Part shown: positions 17,996-26,639 of the stretch, piece after piece
How the letters are laid out: every line of letters begins with the position of its first letter
Position numbering within the stretch: the first letter of the stretch is position 1
From: Nocardioides zeae
GTDB lineage: Bacteria > Actinomycetota > Actinomycetes > Propionibacteriales > Nocardioidaceae
Direction: 5' to 3'
NCBI RefSeq assembly: GCF_010686755.1
Contig: NZ_JAAGXA010000006.1
Location: 1-64,000, forward strand
Length of the DNA stretch: 64,000 nucleotides
The notes under the pieces: generated by a model
The model's database searches: none
Told to the model about the DNA's origin: nothing
The model's input: only the letters and a program-made list of their open reading frames with translations
Made by a program: the position numbers and the translations under genes

Positions 17996-18249
17996 CGGGG
18001 GGTGCGGGGGCCGGTGCCCGTGGGACCGGTGTCGCCGTCGTTCTTGCCGTCGAGCTTGTCGAGGCCCTCCTTGGCCTTGACGGTGCCCTTGGCGATCTTG
18101 TCGGAGTACTTGCCCTTGGTCTTCTTGTCGGCGAACGCTGCTGCCTTGTCGATGCCGCCGGTGATCTTGTCGCCGTGCTTGTCGACGGCGCTCGACGCCT
18201 GCGTGCGGGCCTGGCCCAGGACGCCCTTGAGCTTGTCGCTGAATCCCAT
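17992..18249 (-). CDS. MT0933-type antitoxin-like protein
   Basis: A small lysine-rich helical protein of 85 residues. The pattern MGFSDKLKGVLGQAR, repeated A/K/D-rich helices and GKYSDKI resemble the MT0933-like antitoxin family (mycobacterial Rv0909). No toxin of the partner type sits beside it; its downstream partner is a NUDIX hydrolase. The ATG at 18249 has a GAGGAG site. It is divergent from miaA, with only 42 bp between the starts. Confidence 0.7.
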   Translation of the reverse strand: MGFSDKLKGVLGQARTQASSAVDKHGDKITGGIDKAAAFADKKTKGKYSDKIAKGTVKAKEGLDKLDGKNDGDTGPTGTGPRTPR

Positions 18250-18291
18250 GTGCGTGCTCCTCTGAGGTCGGGTGCTGGAAGGATAGCCAGC

Positions 18292-19230
18292 GTGCCCGCA
18301 CCGATCCCGCCGCCGATCGTGGCTGTGGTGGGCGCCACGGCGGCCGGCAAGACGGCCCTCTCGGTGGCCCTCGCCGAGCGCCTGGGCGGGGAGGTCGTCA
18401 ACACCGACGCGATGCAGCTCTACCGCGGGATGGACATCGGCACGGCCAAGGCCAGCGCCGCCGAGCGCCGCGGCGTGCCCCACCACCTGCTCGACCTGCT
18501 CGACGTCACGGAGCCCGCCAGCGTGGCCGACTTCCAGGCCCTCGCGCGGTCGGTGATCGCCGATCTGCGCGCCCGCGCCCGGGTGCCCGTGCTCGTCGGC
18601 GGCTCGGCCCTCTACACCCGCGCCGTGCTCGACCGCTTCGACTTCCCGGGCACCGACCCGGCGGTGCGGGCGCGCTATGAGGCGCGGCTCGCCGAGGTCG
18701 GCGCGCCGGCGCTCCACCGGCTGCTCGCCGAGCGCGACCCGGACGCCGCGGCGGGCATCGTCCCGGAGAACGGGCGGCGCGTCGTGCGGGCGCTCGAGGT
18801 CGGCGAGCTGACCGGGCGCCCCTTCAGTGCCTCCCTCCCGCGGCTCGAGCACGTCGACCCCCGCACCCTCCAGGTCGGCGTCGACATCGACCGGCCCACG
18901 CTCGACGCGCGGATCGAGCAACGCGTGGACCGGATGTTCGAGGACGGCCTCGTCGCGGAGGTCGAGCGCCTGCTCGCCCGCGGCCTGGCGGACGGGCTGA
19001 CGGCCCCCCGCGCGATCGGCTACCGCGAGGTGGCGGCCCACCTGGCCGGGGAGCTGTCGCTCGACGAGGCCCGCGCCCGCACCGTGGTCGCGACGCGGCG
19101 CTTCGCGCGCCGCCAGGACGCGTGGTTCCGCAAGGACCCCCGGATCGTCTGGGTCGGGTACGACGCGGACGACCGGGTGGATCGCGCCATCGCCGCGGTG
19201 CGCGCGCTCGACGAGAGGATCGGTCCGTGA
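18292..19230 (+). CDS. miaA: tRNA dimethylallyltransferase MiaA
   Basis: This enzyme transfers the dimethylallyl group to A37 of tRNAs, making the i6A that MiaB then methylthiolates. It has 312 residues. The P-loop is GATAAGKT at 14-21, followed by the conserved NTDAMQLYRGMDIGTAK and DFPGTDP segments and, near the end, the RFARRQDAWFRKD tRNA-contact region. The GTG at 18292 was chosen because of a GGAAGGA ribosome site and the position of the P-loop. Its stop overlaps the next gene (GTGA). Confidence 0.95.
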   Translation: MPAPIPPPIVAVVGATAAGKTALSVALAERLGGEVVNTDAMQLYRGMDIGTAKASAAERRGVPHHLLDLLDVTEPASVADFQALARSVIADLRARARVPVLVGGSALYTRAVLDRFDFPGTDPAVRARYEARLAEVGAPALHRLLAERDPDAAAGIVPENGRRVVRALEVGELTGRPFSASLPRLEHVDPRTLQVGVDIDRPTLDARIEQRVDRMFEDGLVAEVERLLARGLADGLTAPRAIGYREVAAHLAGELSLDEARARTVVATRRFARRQDAWFRKDPRIVWVGYDADDRVDRAIAAVRALDERIGP

Positions 19231-19796
19231 CCACCACCTACTACACCGCGTCCAGCCTCGACGGCTTCATCGCGACGCCCGACCACTCGCTCGACTGGCT
19301 GCTCAGCCGCGACATGGATCCCGACGGGCTCGGCAGCCACGCCGCGTTCATGGTGGACGTCGGTGCCCTCCTCATGGGGGCGTCCACCTACGCCTGGCTC
19401 GTGCGGAACGCCGGAGAAGAGGCGTGGCCCTACGCGGTGCCGACGTGGGTGCTGACGCACCGGGCCGACGAGCTGGCCGCGGCCCGGCCGTCGGCGTGGG
19501 CGGAGGCCGACCTCCGGTTCGTCGCCGCGGACGACGACGAGGCCCTGCGCGCGATCCACGTCGAGGCCGTGGCTGCTGCTGCGGCGCTCGCCCGCGCCGG
19601 CGTGTGGGTCGTCGGTGGCGGCGAGCTGGCGGGGCGCGTCGCCGACCTGGGGCTGCTCGACCGGGTCGTGCTCTCCTACGCGCCGTGCGTCCTCGGGTCG
19701 GGCGCCCCGGTCCTCCCGCGGCGGCTCGAGCTCGCGCTGCGGGAGACCGGCCGCAACCGCGACTTCGTCGTCGCGACGTACGACGTCGTGCGCTGA
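19227..19796 (+). CDS. dihydrofolate reductase-family (RibD C-terminal type) protein
   Basis: A 189-residue protein of the DHFR-like/RibD C-terminal superfamily. It has the N-terminal strand YYTASSLDGFIATPDHSLDWLL, the cofactor-loop segment LLMGASTYAWL and the WVVGGGELAGRVADLGLLD motif. These are NADPH-dependent reductases, and the natural substrate of this branch is generally not known. The GTG start overlaps the miaA stop, so it is translationally coupled to it. Confidence 0.82.
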   Translation: MTTTYYTASSLDGFIATPDHSLDWLLSRDMDPDGLGSHAAFMVDVGALLMGASTYAWLVRNAGEEAWPYAVPTWVLTHRADELAAARPSAWAEADLRFVAADDDEALRAIHVEAVAAAAALARAGVWVVGGGELAGRVADLGLLDRVVLSYAPCVLGSGAPVLPRRLELALRETGRNRDFVVATYDVVR

Positions 19797-19850
19797 GGCG
19801 TCACGGCGGCCGCTGCGCGCACGTGTCCTACGGCCGCGCAGGGGGGGAAT

Positions 19851-19932
19851 TTCCCCGGTCGACCGGGGAAAGTGTCGCTTCGACCATCAAATTTGATGCG
19901 CTCAGTGACACCTTCCCCGGTCGACCGGGGAA
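19851..19932. repeat. 82-bp paired palindromic element
   Basis: Two perfect copies of the 20-bp palindrome (19851-19870 and 19913-19932) flank a 42-bp spacer. The spacer itself centres on the palindrome ATCAAATTTGAT and carries AGTGTC and GACACC near its ends. The element lies between two convergent genes, where it may also act as a bidirectional terminator. A second element at 33493-33574 has the same 62-bp period and a related spacer. Confidence 0.88.
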
Positions 19933-19950
19933 AGTGCCGGGCCCACCCGC

Positions 19951-20841
19951 CTACGGCTGCGCGGCCCGCTCGGCCGGCGTCGGCGTGCCGCGCTCGGGGG
20001 TCCAGCCGGGCGGGCCCGCGACGTACCCCCACCGCTCGCGCCAGGTGCGCGCGCCGCGCAGGTCGGCCCAGATCTCGCGGTAGTGGCCGTACTGCAGCTC
20101 GAGCAGGTTGAACGTCTCGACCTTCGTGGTCAGGCCGTAGCGGGGGCGTCGGTGCTCCTCGGCGAAGGTGCCGAACAGCCGGTCCCAGACGATGAGGATG
20201 CCGCCGTAGTTCTTGTCGAGGTACTCGGGGTCGGAGCCGTGGTGGACCCGGTGGTGCGACGGCGTGTTCATGACGAGCTCGACGGGCCGCGGGAGCTTCT
20301 CGACCAGCTCGGTGTGCACGTAGAACTGGTAGACGAGGTTGAGGCCGAACGCGACGTACAACGTCCACGGCGCGAACCCCAGCAGCGGCAGGGGGAGCCA
20401 GAAGAAGAACTCGAACCAGGGGTTCCACTTCTGGCGCAGCGCCGTGCCGAAGTTCATGAACTCGCTCGAGTGGTGGGCCTGGTGGCCGGCCCACGCGATG
20501 CGGACGCGGTGGCTGAAGCGGTGGTGCCAGTAGTAGCCGAGGTCGACGCCGAGCACGACGAGCACCCAGTACCACCACGTGTCGGTCGGCAGGTGGAACG
20601 GCGCGACGTAGGCGTAGACCGCCACGAACCCGACGAACGAGACGACCTTGAAGAGGGTGAGGAAGACCAGCGAGACGACGCCCATGGAGATCGACGCGCG
20701 GGCGTCCTTGAGCGCGTAGCCCGTCACGTTGTCGTCGTGGTCGAGCCAGCGCAGCGCCGCCAGCTCCACCAGGATCGTCAGCACGAAGAACGGTGCCGCC
20801 CAGGTGACGGGGTTTTTCAGGGGGTCCAGCACGTCCTGCAT
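19951..20841 (-). CDS. sterol desaturase/fatty acid hydroxylase-superfamily membrane protein
   Basis: A membrane-bound di-iron hydroxylase-type protein of 296 residues. All histidine boxes are visible: HHRFSH at 106-111, HQAHH at 120-124 and HHRVHH at 196-201, with about four hydrophobic helices around them. The family hydroxylates or desaturates lipids or carotenoids; the substrate here is unknown. The ATG at 20841 has a GGAGGTG site. It is divergent from a TetR gene with a strong operator between them. Confidence 0.87.
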   Translation of the reverse strand: MQDVLDPLKNPVTWAAPFFVLTILVELAALRWLDHDDNVTGYALKDARASISMGVVSLVFLTLFKVVSFVGFVAVYAYVAPFHLPTDTWWYWVLVVLGVDLGYYWHHRFSHRVRIAWAGHQAHHSSEFMNFGTALRQKWNPWFEFFFWLPLPLLGFAPWTLYVAFGLNLVYQFYVHTELVEKLPRPVELVMNTPSHHRVHHGSDPEYLDKNYGGILIVWDRLFGTFAEEHRRPRYGLTTKVETFNLLELQYGHYREIWADLRGARTWRERWGYVAGPPGWTPERGTPTPAERAAQP

Positions 20842-20870
20842 CACGCACCTCCGGGATATGACTTCGCGGT

Positions 20871-20890
20871 AACTTACCTCCAGGTCAGTT
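20871..20890. promoter_or_regulatory. probable TetR operator
   Basis: The 20-bp near-perfect palindrome AACTTACCTCCAGGTCAGTT has matching half sites with mismatches only at positions 5/16 and the central CC. It sits in the 69-bp gap between the divergent hydroxylase and tetR genes. Spacing and symmetry suit a TetR dimer, which would repress both directions. Confidence 0.75.
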
Positions 20891-20910
20891 CCCCTGGCTA
20901 GGGTTGCCGC

Positions 20911-21522
20911 ATGACCGCCGCTCCCCGCACCGGGACCAAGGGTGTGCCGCGGGCCGAGCGGGAGGCCCAGATCCTCGAGGCGGCGCTCGACGAGCTCGGC
21001 CGCGTGGGCTTCGCTGCCGCCTCCGTCGCCGCGATCGCGCGCGGGGCGGGCATCTCGAAGCCGATGGTCTACAGCTACTTCGGCTCCAAGGAGGGCCTGT
21101 ACGCCGCGTGCGTCGACCACGCCGGGTCCGTCGTCGCCGACGAGGTCGAGCGCAGCGCCGCCCTCGGGGCCGTCGGGCTCGAACGCGGCCTCCTCACGGT
21201 CGCCGGGCTGACCGAGGCACTCGACGGGCGGCCCCACCTGTGGCGGGTGCTGTTCGACCCCACGGCGCCGAGCGTCGGCCCGGCCGCCGAGGCCGCGCGT
21301 CGCCACACCGTCCGGCTGCACGCGCGGGCCGTCGAGGGCGTGGGGGAGATGCTGCGCCTCGCCGGTGACACCGACCCGGTCGACCTCGACCTCATGGTGC
21401 AGGTCTGGGTCGGCATCCTCGACACGGTGATGCGCTGGTGGGCGGACCACCCCGACGAGGGCGGCGCCGCGGTGCTCGCCCGCGCCGAGCGGGTGGTGGG
21501 CGCGCTCGTCGACGTGCGCTGA
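20911..21522 (+). CDS. TetR-family transcriptional regulator
   Basis: A TetR-type repressor of 203 residues. The N-terminal helix-turn-helix is typical (ILEAALDELGRVGFAAASVAAIARGAGISKPMVYSYFGSKEGLY), and the C-terminal ligand-binding domain is all-helical. The ligand is unknown; the divergent hydroxylase suggests a lipid-like molecule. It converges with the hydrolase gene that ends at 21535. Confidence 0.9.
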   Translation: MTAAPRTGTKGVPRAEREAQILEAALDELGRVGFAAASVAAIARGAGISKPMVYSYFGSKEGLYAACVDHAGSVVADEVERSAALGAVGLERGLLTVAGLTEALDGRPHLWRVLFDPTAPSVGPAAEAARRHTVRLHARAVEGVGEMLRLAGDTDPVDLDLMVQVWVGILDTVMRWWADHPDEGGAAVLARAERVVGALVDVR

Positions 21523-21534
21523 GCGGCCGGCTGC

Positions 21535-22584
21535 TCAGCCCCGGCCGGCCGGGGCTGAGTCGAGCACCCGGCGCACCCACGCCACGACCGCCGCTGGTGC
21601 GTGCCGTGGCGCCAGCACGCCCGAGTGGTGGGTCGGCCAGGCGCGGGCGGTCACGGGCACCCCGTCCGCCCGCCAGCGCCGGACGAGGGCGGCGGTGAGG
21701 GGAGCCGGGGCGACCTCGTCGAGGAGGCCGAGGTCGATCCGCACCGGGACGCGGGGCAGCACGAGGTGGCGCACGTCCTCGGCGCGCAGGCGGGCGAGGA
21801 GGGCGGCGCGGGCGGTGGCCCCGCGGGGACCCCAGACGGCGGCCGGCGCCAGGCCGCCCCACGACGTCCCCTCCGCCAGCTCGACGAGGCAGCGCTCGTC
21901 GAGGTGGTGCCACCGGGCCCGCGCCGACGGGGACAGGCCGCCGTCGAGCAGCAGGTCCTCGAGCGCCGGGTCGACCGTGGTCGCTCCCCGCAGCATGAGG
22001 CCGGTCAGGGCCGTGACGACACCGGTGCCGGGCGCGCGCACGCGCACGCGGCTGGCGAGGCCGATGGTGCGGTCCATCCGGGTGACCGGGGTGAGGGCCG
22101 CGACGCCGCGCAGGTCGTGCCCGCTCCGGTGGTCGAGGCGCGCCCGGGCCGCCGCGTGCAGCACCGCGACGGCGCCCTCGGAGTGGCCGACCGCCACCCA
22201 GGCGTCCCCGATGCGTGGGTCCAGCGCGCGCCGGGCGGCCGCCATGTCGAGCACGGAGCGGGCGAGCGACGCGCCGATGAGGTAGGGGTGCGGACCGGGG
22301 CTCCCGATGCCCTCGTAGTCGGGACGCAGCACCGCCACGCCGTGCGCGAGGAGCCCCCGGCAGACCTCGTCGCCCTGCGTCATCCGCCTCCGCTCCGGGT
22401 GCTCCGGCGTGCAGGCGCTCGGCGCGGAGCGGTCGCCGCCGCCGGTCGTCATGTGGCCGTACACGGCGTAGGGCCAGCCGCCCGGCGGGGGCGGGGTGGC
22501 CGGCAGGTGCAGCAGCCCGGTCTGCTCGACCGCGGCCCCCCGCACGTCGTGGGAGGCGAAGCGCACGACGCGTCCGGGGATCAC
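21535..22584 (-). CDS. secretory-lipase-like alpha/beta hydrolase
   Basis: An alpha/beta-hydrolase-fold protein of 349 residues. The nucleophile elbow is GHSEGA, and the segment RPDYEGIGSPGPHPYLIG is typical of the fungal/actinobacterial LIP lipase family. A histidine near the end (WPTHHSGVLA) could complete the triad. No signal peptide is visible despite the family name. The GTG start at 22584 overlaps the stop of the M28-like gene, so both come from one coupled transcript. Confidence 0.78.
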   Translation of the reverse strand: MIPGRVVRFASHDVRGAAVEQTGLLHLPATPPPPGGWPYAVYGHMTTGGGDRSAPSACTPEHPERRRMTQGDEVCRGLLAHGVAVLRPDYEGIGSPGPHPYLIGASLARSVLDMAAARRALDPRIGDAWVAVGHSEGAVAVLHAAARARLDHRSGHDLRGVAALTPVTRMDRTIGLASRVRVRAPGTGVVTALTGLMLRGATTVDPALEDLLLDGGLSPSARARWHHLDERCLVELAEGTSWGGLAPAAVWGPRGATARAALLARLRAEDVRHLVLPRVPVRIDLGLLDEVAPAPLTAALVRRWRADGVPVTARAWPTHHSGVLAPRHAPAAVVAWVRRVLDSAPAGRG

Positions 22585-24026
22585 CAGCGCCCCCGGGGCA
22601 GCCGACGGCGCAGGCGGGCCGGCACGAGACCGATCCGCTGGCCGGGCGCGCGGTCGGCGCGCTCCAGGAGGTCGGCGAAGAAGCGGGCCACGGGCTCGAG
22701 CTGGTCGACGTCGACCTTGTCGAGGGTGTCGGCGTCGTCGTACAGGTAGAGCGGCCCCGAGATGAGGCTGACCGTCGGCACGCCCGCCAGGAGCGTGAAG
22801 GACGCGTCGGTCGGGATGCCCGTGCGGGACAGCTCGAACGGCGCCGCGTTGAGCAGGCTCGTGCTGTGCACGCCGTGGCGCCGCAGCGCGCGCACGAGCT
22901 GCACCTTCCACCACGGGTTGAGGTTCTCGAAGAGCCCCCGGGGCTCGGTCGCCTCCAGGGTCTCGAAGCCGCCGTCCGCGCCGCGTCGGGCCCGCCGCCC
23001 CACGTGCTCGATGGTCAGGTTGAGCACGATGTCGTACGGCGAGGCCGGGTCCAGCACGTAGCGGCGGGTGAGCTCCTGGTGGGCCTGGTAGCCCGTGAAG
23101 TGCGTGTCGAAGGTCGTGAACAGCACGTTCTTGCGGGGACGCCACCCGGCGCGGACGCGGGCGGCGAGGTGCTTGGCGAGGGCGATCACCTCCGCGGTCC
23201 CCGTCGCGTCCTCCACGGCGCCGGGGCCGACCGAGTCGTGGTGCGACTGCACCATGACCGTCTCCCGGCTGCGTCCCGGGAGCAGTCCGAGCACCGTCTG
23301 CGAGGTGACCTCGTCGCGCTCCACGGGCAGCACGAGCTCGGCGGTGGACCCGGCACGCAGGCGCGCGCGCAGCCGTGCGCCGGTGGCGGCGGTGATCCAG
23401 GCGCCGGGCAGGTCGAGGAGGTGCCGTCGGTAGTACTCGTTGTGGTAGCGCACCGACTCCGGGTAGTCCCGCAGCACGCCCACGACCGCGGCGGCCCCCG
23501 CCTCCCGGGCCGCCGCCACGACGCGCGTCAGCGACGTGACGTAGGGGTTCCGGCTGCTCATCACCTCGCGGCGCAGCACCCGGCGACCCGGGTCGTGGAA
23601 CCACTCCGTCACCGGCAGCAGCGACCAGAGCGCCATGTCGAAGGAGAGGTCGAAGAGCACGACGGCGCCGCGGGCCGAGGCGCCCGGGAGCCCGCCGGGT
23701 CGGCGCAGCACGGCGGGGTCCGCGCCGATGTCGACGACCCGCCCGCGGACGGTGCCGCCGAGCGGGCCGACGGCGTCGTGCGCCGGCAGCGCCGAGTGCA
23801 GGATCGGTGCGCACTCGACCGGGTCGCCGTCGACGGTGAGCCGGCAGTCGGTGGCCCGCCAGGCGTACGACGGCACCTCGAGCACCTCGGTCCGCAGGCC
23901 GGCGGCGGCGAGCCGCCCCTCGACGTACGCCGCGGCAGCGCGCCCGCCGGGGGTCCCGGTCGCGCGCGGGGCGAGCGCGACGAGGTCGCGGACCGTGTCG
24001 AGGATGCTGTCGCCGTCGAGGTGCAC
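22581..24026 (-). CDS. M28-family metallopeptidase-like protein with atypical active site
   Basis: A protein of 481 residues with the M28 architecture. It has a cap region, a PA-like insertion (about residues 90-215) and the zinc-peptidase core (VMVQSHHDSVGPGAVEDATGTAEV). The first metal ligands are recognisable. The expected catalytic Glu-Glu pair is missing, since that position reads FDTHFTGYQAHQE. It may be inactive as a peptidase or use different ligands. No signal peptide. It is divergent from the AsnC-like regulator and coupled to the lipase-like gene. Confidence 0.7.
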   Translation of the reverse strand: MHLDGDSILDTVRDLVALAPRATGTPGGRAAAAYVEGRLAAAGLRTEVLEVPSYAWRATDCRLTVDGDPVECAPILHSALPAHDAVGPLGGTVRGRVVDIGADPAVLRRPGGLPGASARGAVVLFDLSFDMALWSLLPVTEWFHDPGRRVLRREVMSSRNPYVTSLTRVVAAAREAGAAAVVGVLRDYPESVRYHNEYYRRHLLDLPGAWITAATGARLRARLRAGSTAELVLPVERDEVTSQTVLGLLPGRSRETVMVQSHHDSVGPGAVEDATGTAEVIALAKHLAARVRAGWRPRKNVLFTTFDTHFTGYQAHQELTRRYVLDPASPYDIVLNLTIEHVGRRARRGADGGFETLEATEPRGLFENLNPWWKVQLVRALRRHGVHSTSLLNAAPFELSRTGIPTDASFTLLAGVPTVSLISGPLYLYDDADTLDKVDVDQLEPVARFFADLLERADRAPGQRIGLVPARLRRRLPRGRW

Positions 24027-24113
24027 GCCGCGAGCCTAGGTCTGCGACGGGTCGTAGCCACGGTCTGCACCGAATCCGTCATGCCTGCGGCGTGAGCACC
24101 TAGTATCCGTCAC

Positions 24114-25148
24114 ATGACCGAGCTGCTCGACGAGGTCGACCTCGCCGTCGTCCACGCCCTCCAGGTCGCCCCTCGTGCGCCGTGGACCCAGGTCGGCGCC
24201 GCCGTCGGCGTGGACGCCGCGACCGCGGCGCGGCACTGGGACCGGCTCGCGGCCGAGCGGCTGGCGTGGTGGACCGTGTGGCCGACCCCCGAGCAGTGGT
24301 CGCGCACGGCGGACGTCGCCGTCGTGCGGGTGCGCCCCGGGCCGGGAGCGCTCGACGCCGTCGCGGACCGCTGGTGCGCACTCCCGTGGGTGCTCGGGGT
24401 CGACGAGACGCCGCTCGGGCTCGTCGCCGTCGCCGCCGGCGACGCCGGGCTGGCGGCGCTCGCGGCCCGGGTCCGGGAGCAGGAGGCGGAGGACGCCCCG
24501 CTCGAGCACGTCGCGCTGGCGCAGCGGGTGCTCCGCGAGGACTCGACCTGGCGCCTGCGGGTGCTGGCGCCCCGGCAGCTGCGGGTGCTGGAGCCGCCGG
24601 CGGGCCCGACCGGCGCGACCGGCGCGGCAGGCCCGACCGGCCCGTCGGGGCAACCGGGGCCGGGCCCCGCGACCACGCCCGGCGCGCTCGTCGACGAGGT
24701 CGCGGCGGTGCTGCGCGACGACGTGCGCACCTCCCACGCCGCGCTCGGTCGCCGGCTGGGCGTCTCCGAGGCGACGGCACGTCGGGCCCTGGCGCGGGTG
24801 GCCCGCGCCGGGGCGCTCCGCTTCGGCTGCGACGTCGCCATGCCCGCCGTGGGTCTCGGACGGGGCGTGCTCCTCACCGCCCGGGCCGTGGGCGACGACC
24901 GCGAGGGGGCCCTCGCCCGCGTCGTGCGCGACCCGGCCGTCCACCGCGTCGCCGAGCTGGTCGACGACGCGCCGCTCCTCGTCGCGCTGCGCACCGCGAC
25001 GCTGGAGCGCCTCCCCGAGCTCGAGCGCGGCTGGGGAGGCGCGGTCGAGGTGGTGGGGCGCACCACCGTCGTGCGCGCCCGCAAGCGCAACGGTCACCTG
25101 CTCGACGTCGACGGTCGGTCGCGGGGCCACGTCACGCCGGCGTGGTGA
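24114..25148 (+). CDS. AsnC/Lrp-type regulator with collagen-like linker
   Basis: A 344-residue protein built from two AsnC/Lrp-like halves. Each has a helix-turn-helix (PWTQVGAAVGVDAATAARHWDRL; TSHAALGRRLGVSEATARRALARV) followed by a RAM-like domain. Between them, residues 164-182 form Gly-X-Y triplets (GPTGATGAAGPTGPSG...), a collagen-like spacer that is unusual in a DNA-binding protein. The gene is divergent from the M28-like gene and overlaps the 3' end of the MFS gene by 17 bp. Confidence 0.78.
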   Translation: MTELLDEVDLAVVHALQVAPRAPWTQVGAAVGVDAATAARHWDRLAAERLAWWTVWPTPEQWSRTADVAVVRVRPGPGALDAVADRWCALPWVLGVDETPLGLVAVAAGDAGLAALAARVREQEAEDAPLEHVALAQRVLREDSTWRLRVLAPRQLRVLEPPAGPTGATGAAGPTGPSGQPGPGPATTPGALVDEVAAVLRDDVRTSHAALGRRLGVSEATARRALARVARAGALRFGCDVAMPAVGLGRGVLLTARAVGDDREGALARVVRDPAVHRVAELVDDAPLLVALRTATLERLPELERGWGGAVEVVGRTTVVRARKRNGHLLDVDGRSRGHVTPAW

Positions 25149-26457
25149 CCCCGCCCTCGCGCAGCGCGTCGTCGAGGCGGTAGCGCCGCAGCGGCACGAG
25201 GCTCAGCACGACGAGCGTCGCCGGCACGAGGGAGATCCCCAGCGCCACCGCCAGCCGGGCGGCGTCGGTCTGCTCCGCCCCGCCGCCGCTGGCCGAGGTG
25301 TAGCCGCCGAGCGTGAGCACGAGGCCGAAGAGCGCCGGCCCGAGCGCATAGCCCAGCAGCTCGCAGCCCGACCAGACACCGCTCAGCGTCCCGGCCTGGT
25401 CCTCGCCCGACGCGGCGGCGTCGTGGGCGGCGAGGTCGGGCAGCATCGCGAGGGGCAGGAGCTGGCCCCCGGCGTACCCCACCCCGACGACCCCCGCCCC
25501 CACGAGCAGCGCCACCGTCCCGCCGTCCCGGGCGAGCAGGAGCGTCCCGAGCCCGACGGCGAGCACGAGCGTCGCCAGGGTGAAGGCGTCCTTCTTGCCC
25601 ACGCGCAGCGCGACCCGCTGCCACAGGGGAGCGACCACCACGGCCGGGCCCACGAACGCCACGAAGGCCCAGGTCGCGAAGGCGGGATCGCCGACGAGGG
25701 TGCGGGCCGCGTAGACGATGCCCGCGAGCACGGTGCCCATGGCCGCCGCCTGCAGCACGAAGGCCAGGAGGAGGGTGCGGGCGTGGGGCGAGGCCAGGGC
25801 CACCGCGAGCTGGGTGCGCAACGACCCGGTGGTCGCGGGGGTGCGGCGCAGCGGCGCGCCCCGGGTGCCCCACGCGAACGCGGCGGTGCCCGCGGCGATG
25901 ACGAGCGCCATCACCAGGCCCATCGTCCGGTAGCCCGCGACCCCGCCGACGGCGTCGACCAGCAGCGGCGCGGAGCCGCCGGCGAGGAGGATCGCGAGGG
26001 TGATGACCACGACGCGCCCGGTCATCAGCCGTGTGCGCTCGTCGTAGTCGTCGGTGATCTCCGCGGACATGGCGAGGAACGGGACGAAGAAGAAGGCGTA
26101 CGCCGCGGCGGCGACCAGCGAGCAGCCGAGGGCCCACACGGTGGCGGCCACGGGCCCGGACACGGGGGCGGCGAAGAGGGCCGCGAAGGCGAGGGCCATG
26201 ACGATGCCGGCGCGCACCACGAAGGGGCGACGTCGGTCCGCCCGGGACGACCGGTCGCTGATCCGCCCGGCGACCGGGTTGAGCACGACGTCGAGCGCCT
26301 TCGGGGCGAGCACCACCAGCCCCGCGACGGCGGCCTGCACCCCGAGCTCGTCGGTCAGGTACGGCATGAGGAGCAGCCCCGGGACCGTGCCGTAGGTGCC
26401 GGTGGAGACCCCGGCGAGGGCGTAGCCCGCGCGGGTCCTGCGGGGGAGCGCCGTCAT
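25132..26457 (-). CDS. MFS transporter
   Basis: A 441-residue inner-membrane transporter of the major facilitator superfamily. Hydrophobic segments predict 12 helices. The loop sequence NPVAGRISDRSSRADRRRPFVV is the A-like motif after helix 2 and resembles the glycoside-pentoside-hexuronide cation symporter branch (MFS_2). Substrate unknown. It converges with the AsnC-like gene, with 17 bp of overlap. Confidence 0.85.
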   Translation of the reverse strand: MTALPRRTRAGYALAGVSTGTYGTVPGLLLMPYLTDELGVQAAVAGLVVLAPKALDVVLNPVAGRISDRSSRADRRRPFVVRAGIVMALAFAALFAAPVSGPVAATVWALGCSLVAAAAYAFFFVPFLAMSAEITDDYDERTRLMTGRVVVITLAILLAGGSAPLLVDAVGGVAGYRTMGLVMALVIAAGTAAFAWGTRGAPLRRTPATTGSLRTQLAVALASPHARTLLLAFVLQAAAMGTVLAGIVYAARTLVGDPAFATWAFVAFVGPAVVVAPLWQRVALRVGKKDAFTLATLVLAVGLGTLLLARDGGTVALLVGAGVVGVGYAGGQLLPLAMLPDLAAHDAAASGEDQAGTLSGVWSGCELLGYALGPALFGLVLTLGGYTSASGGGAEQTDAARLAVALGISLVPATLVVLSLVPLRRYRLDDALREGGVTTPA

Positions 26458-26639
26458 GCTCGGATGCTAGGAGCGACGTGACGTGGCCCCGGTGCGTGCG
26501 TCGGGGATCCGTCACCGGGGCACCCCGCCGCGGGCGGATCGGTCGCTGACGCCGCCCACGGGCCGGGATGCCGTCGCGCCGGCCGTGCGCTGGTCCGTCC
26601 GCTGGGCCCGGTCCCCAGGCCCGTGGGACCATCGGTGGC

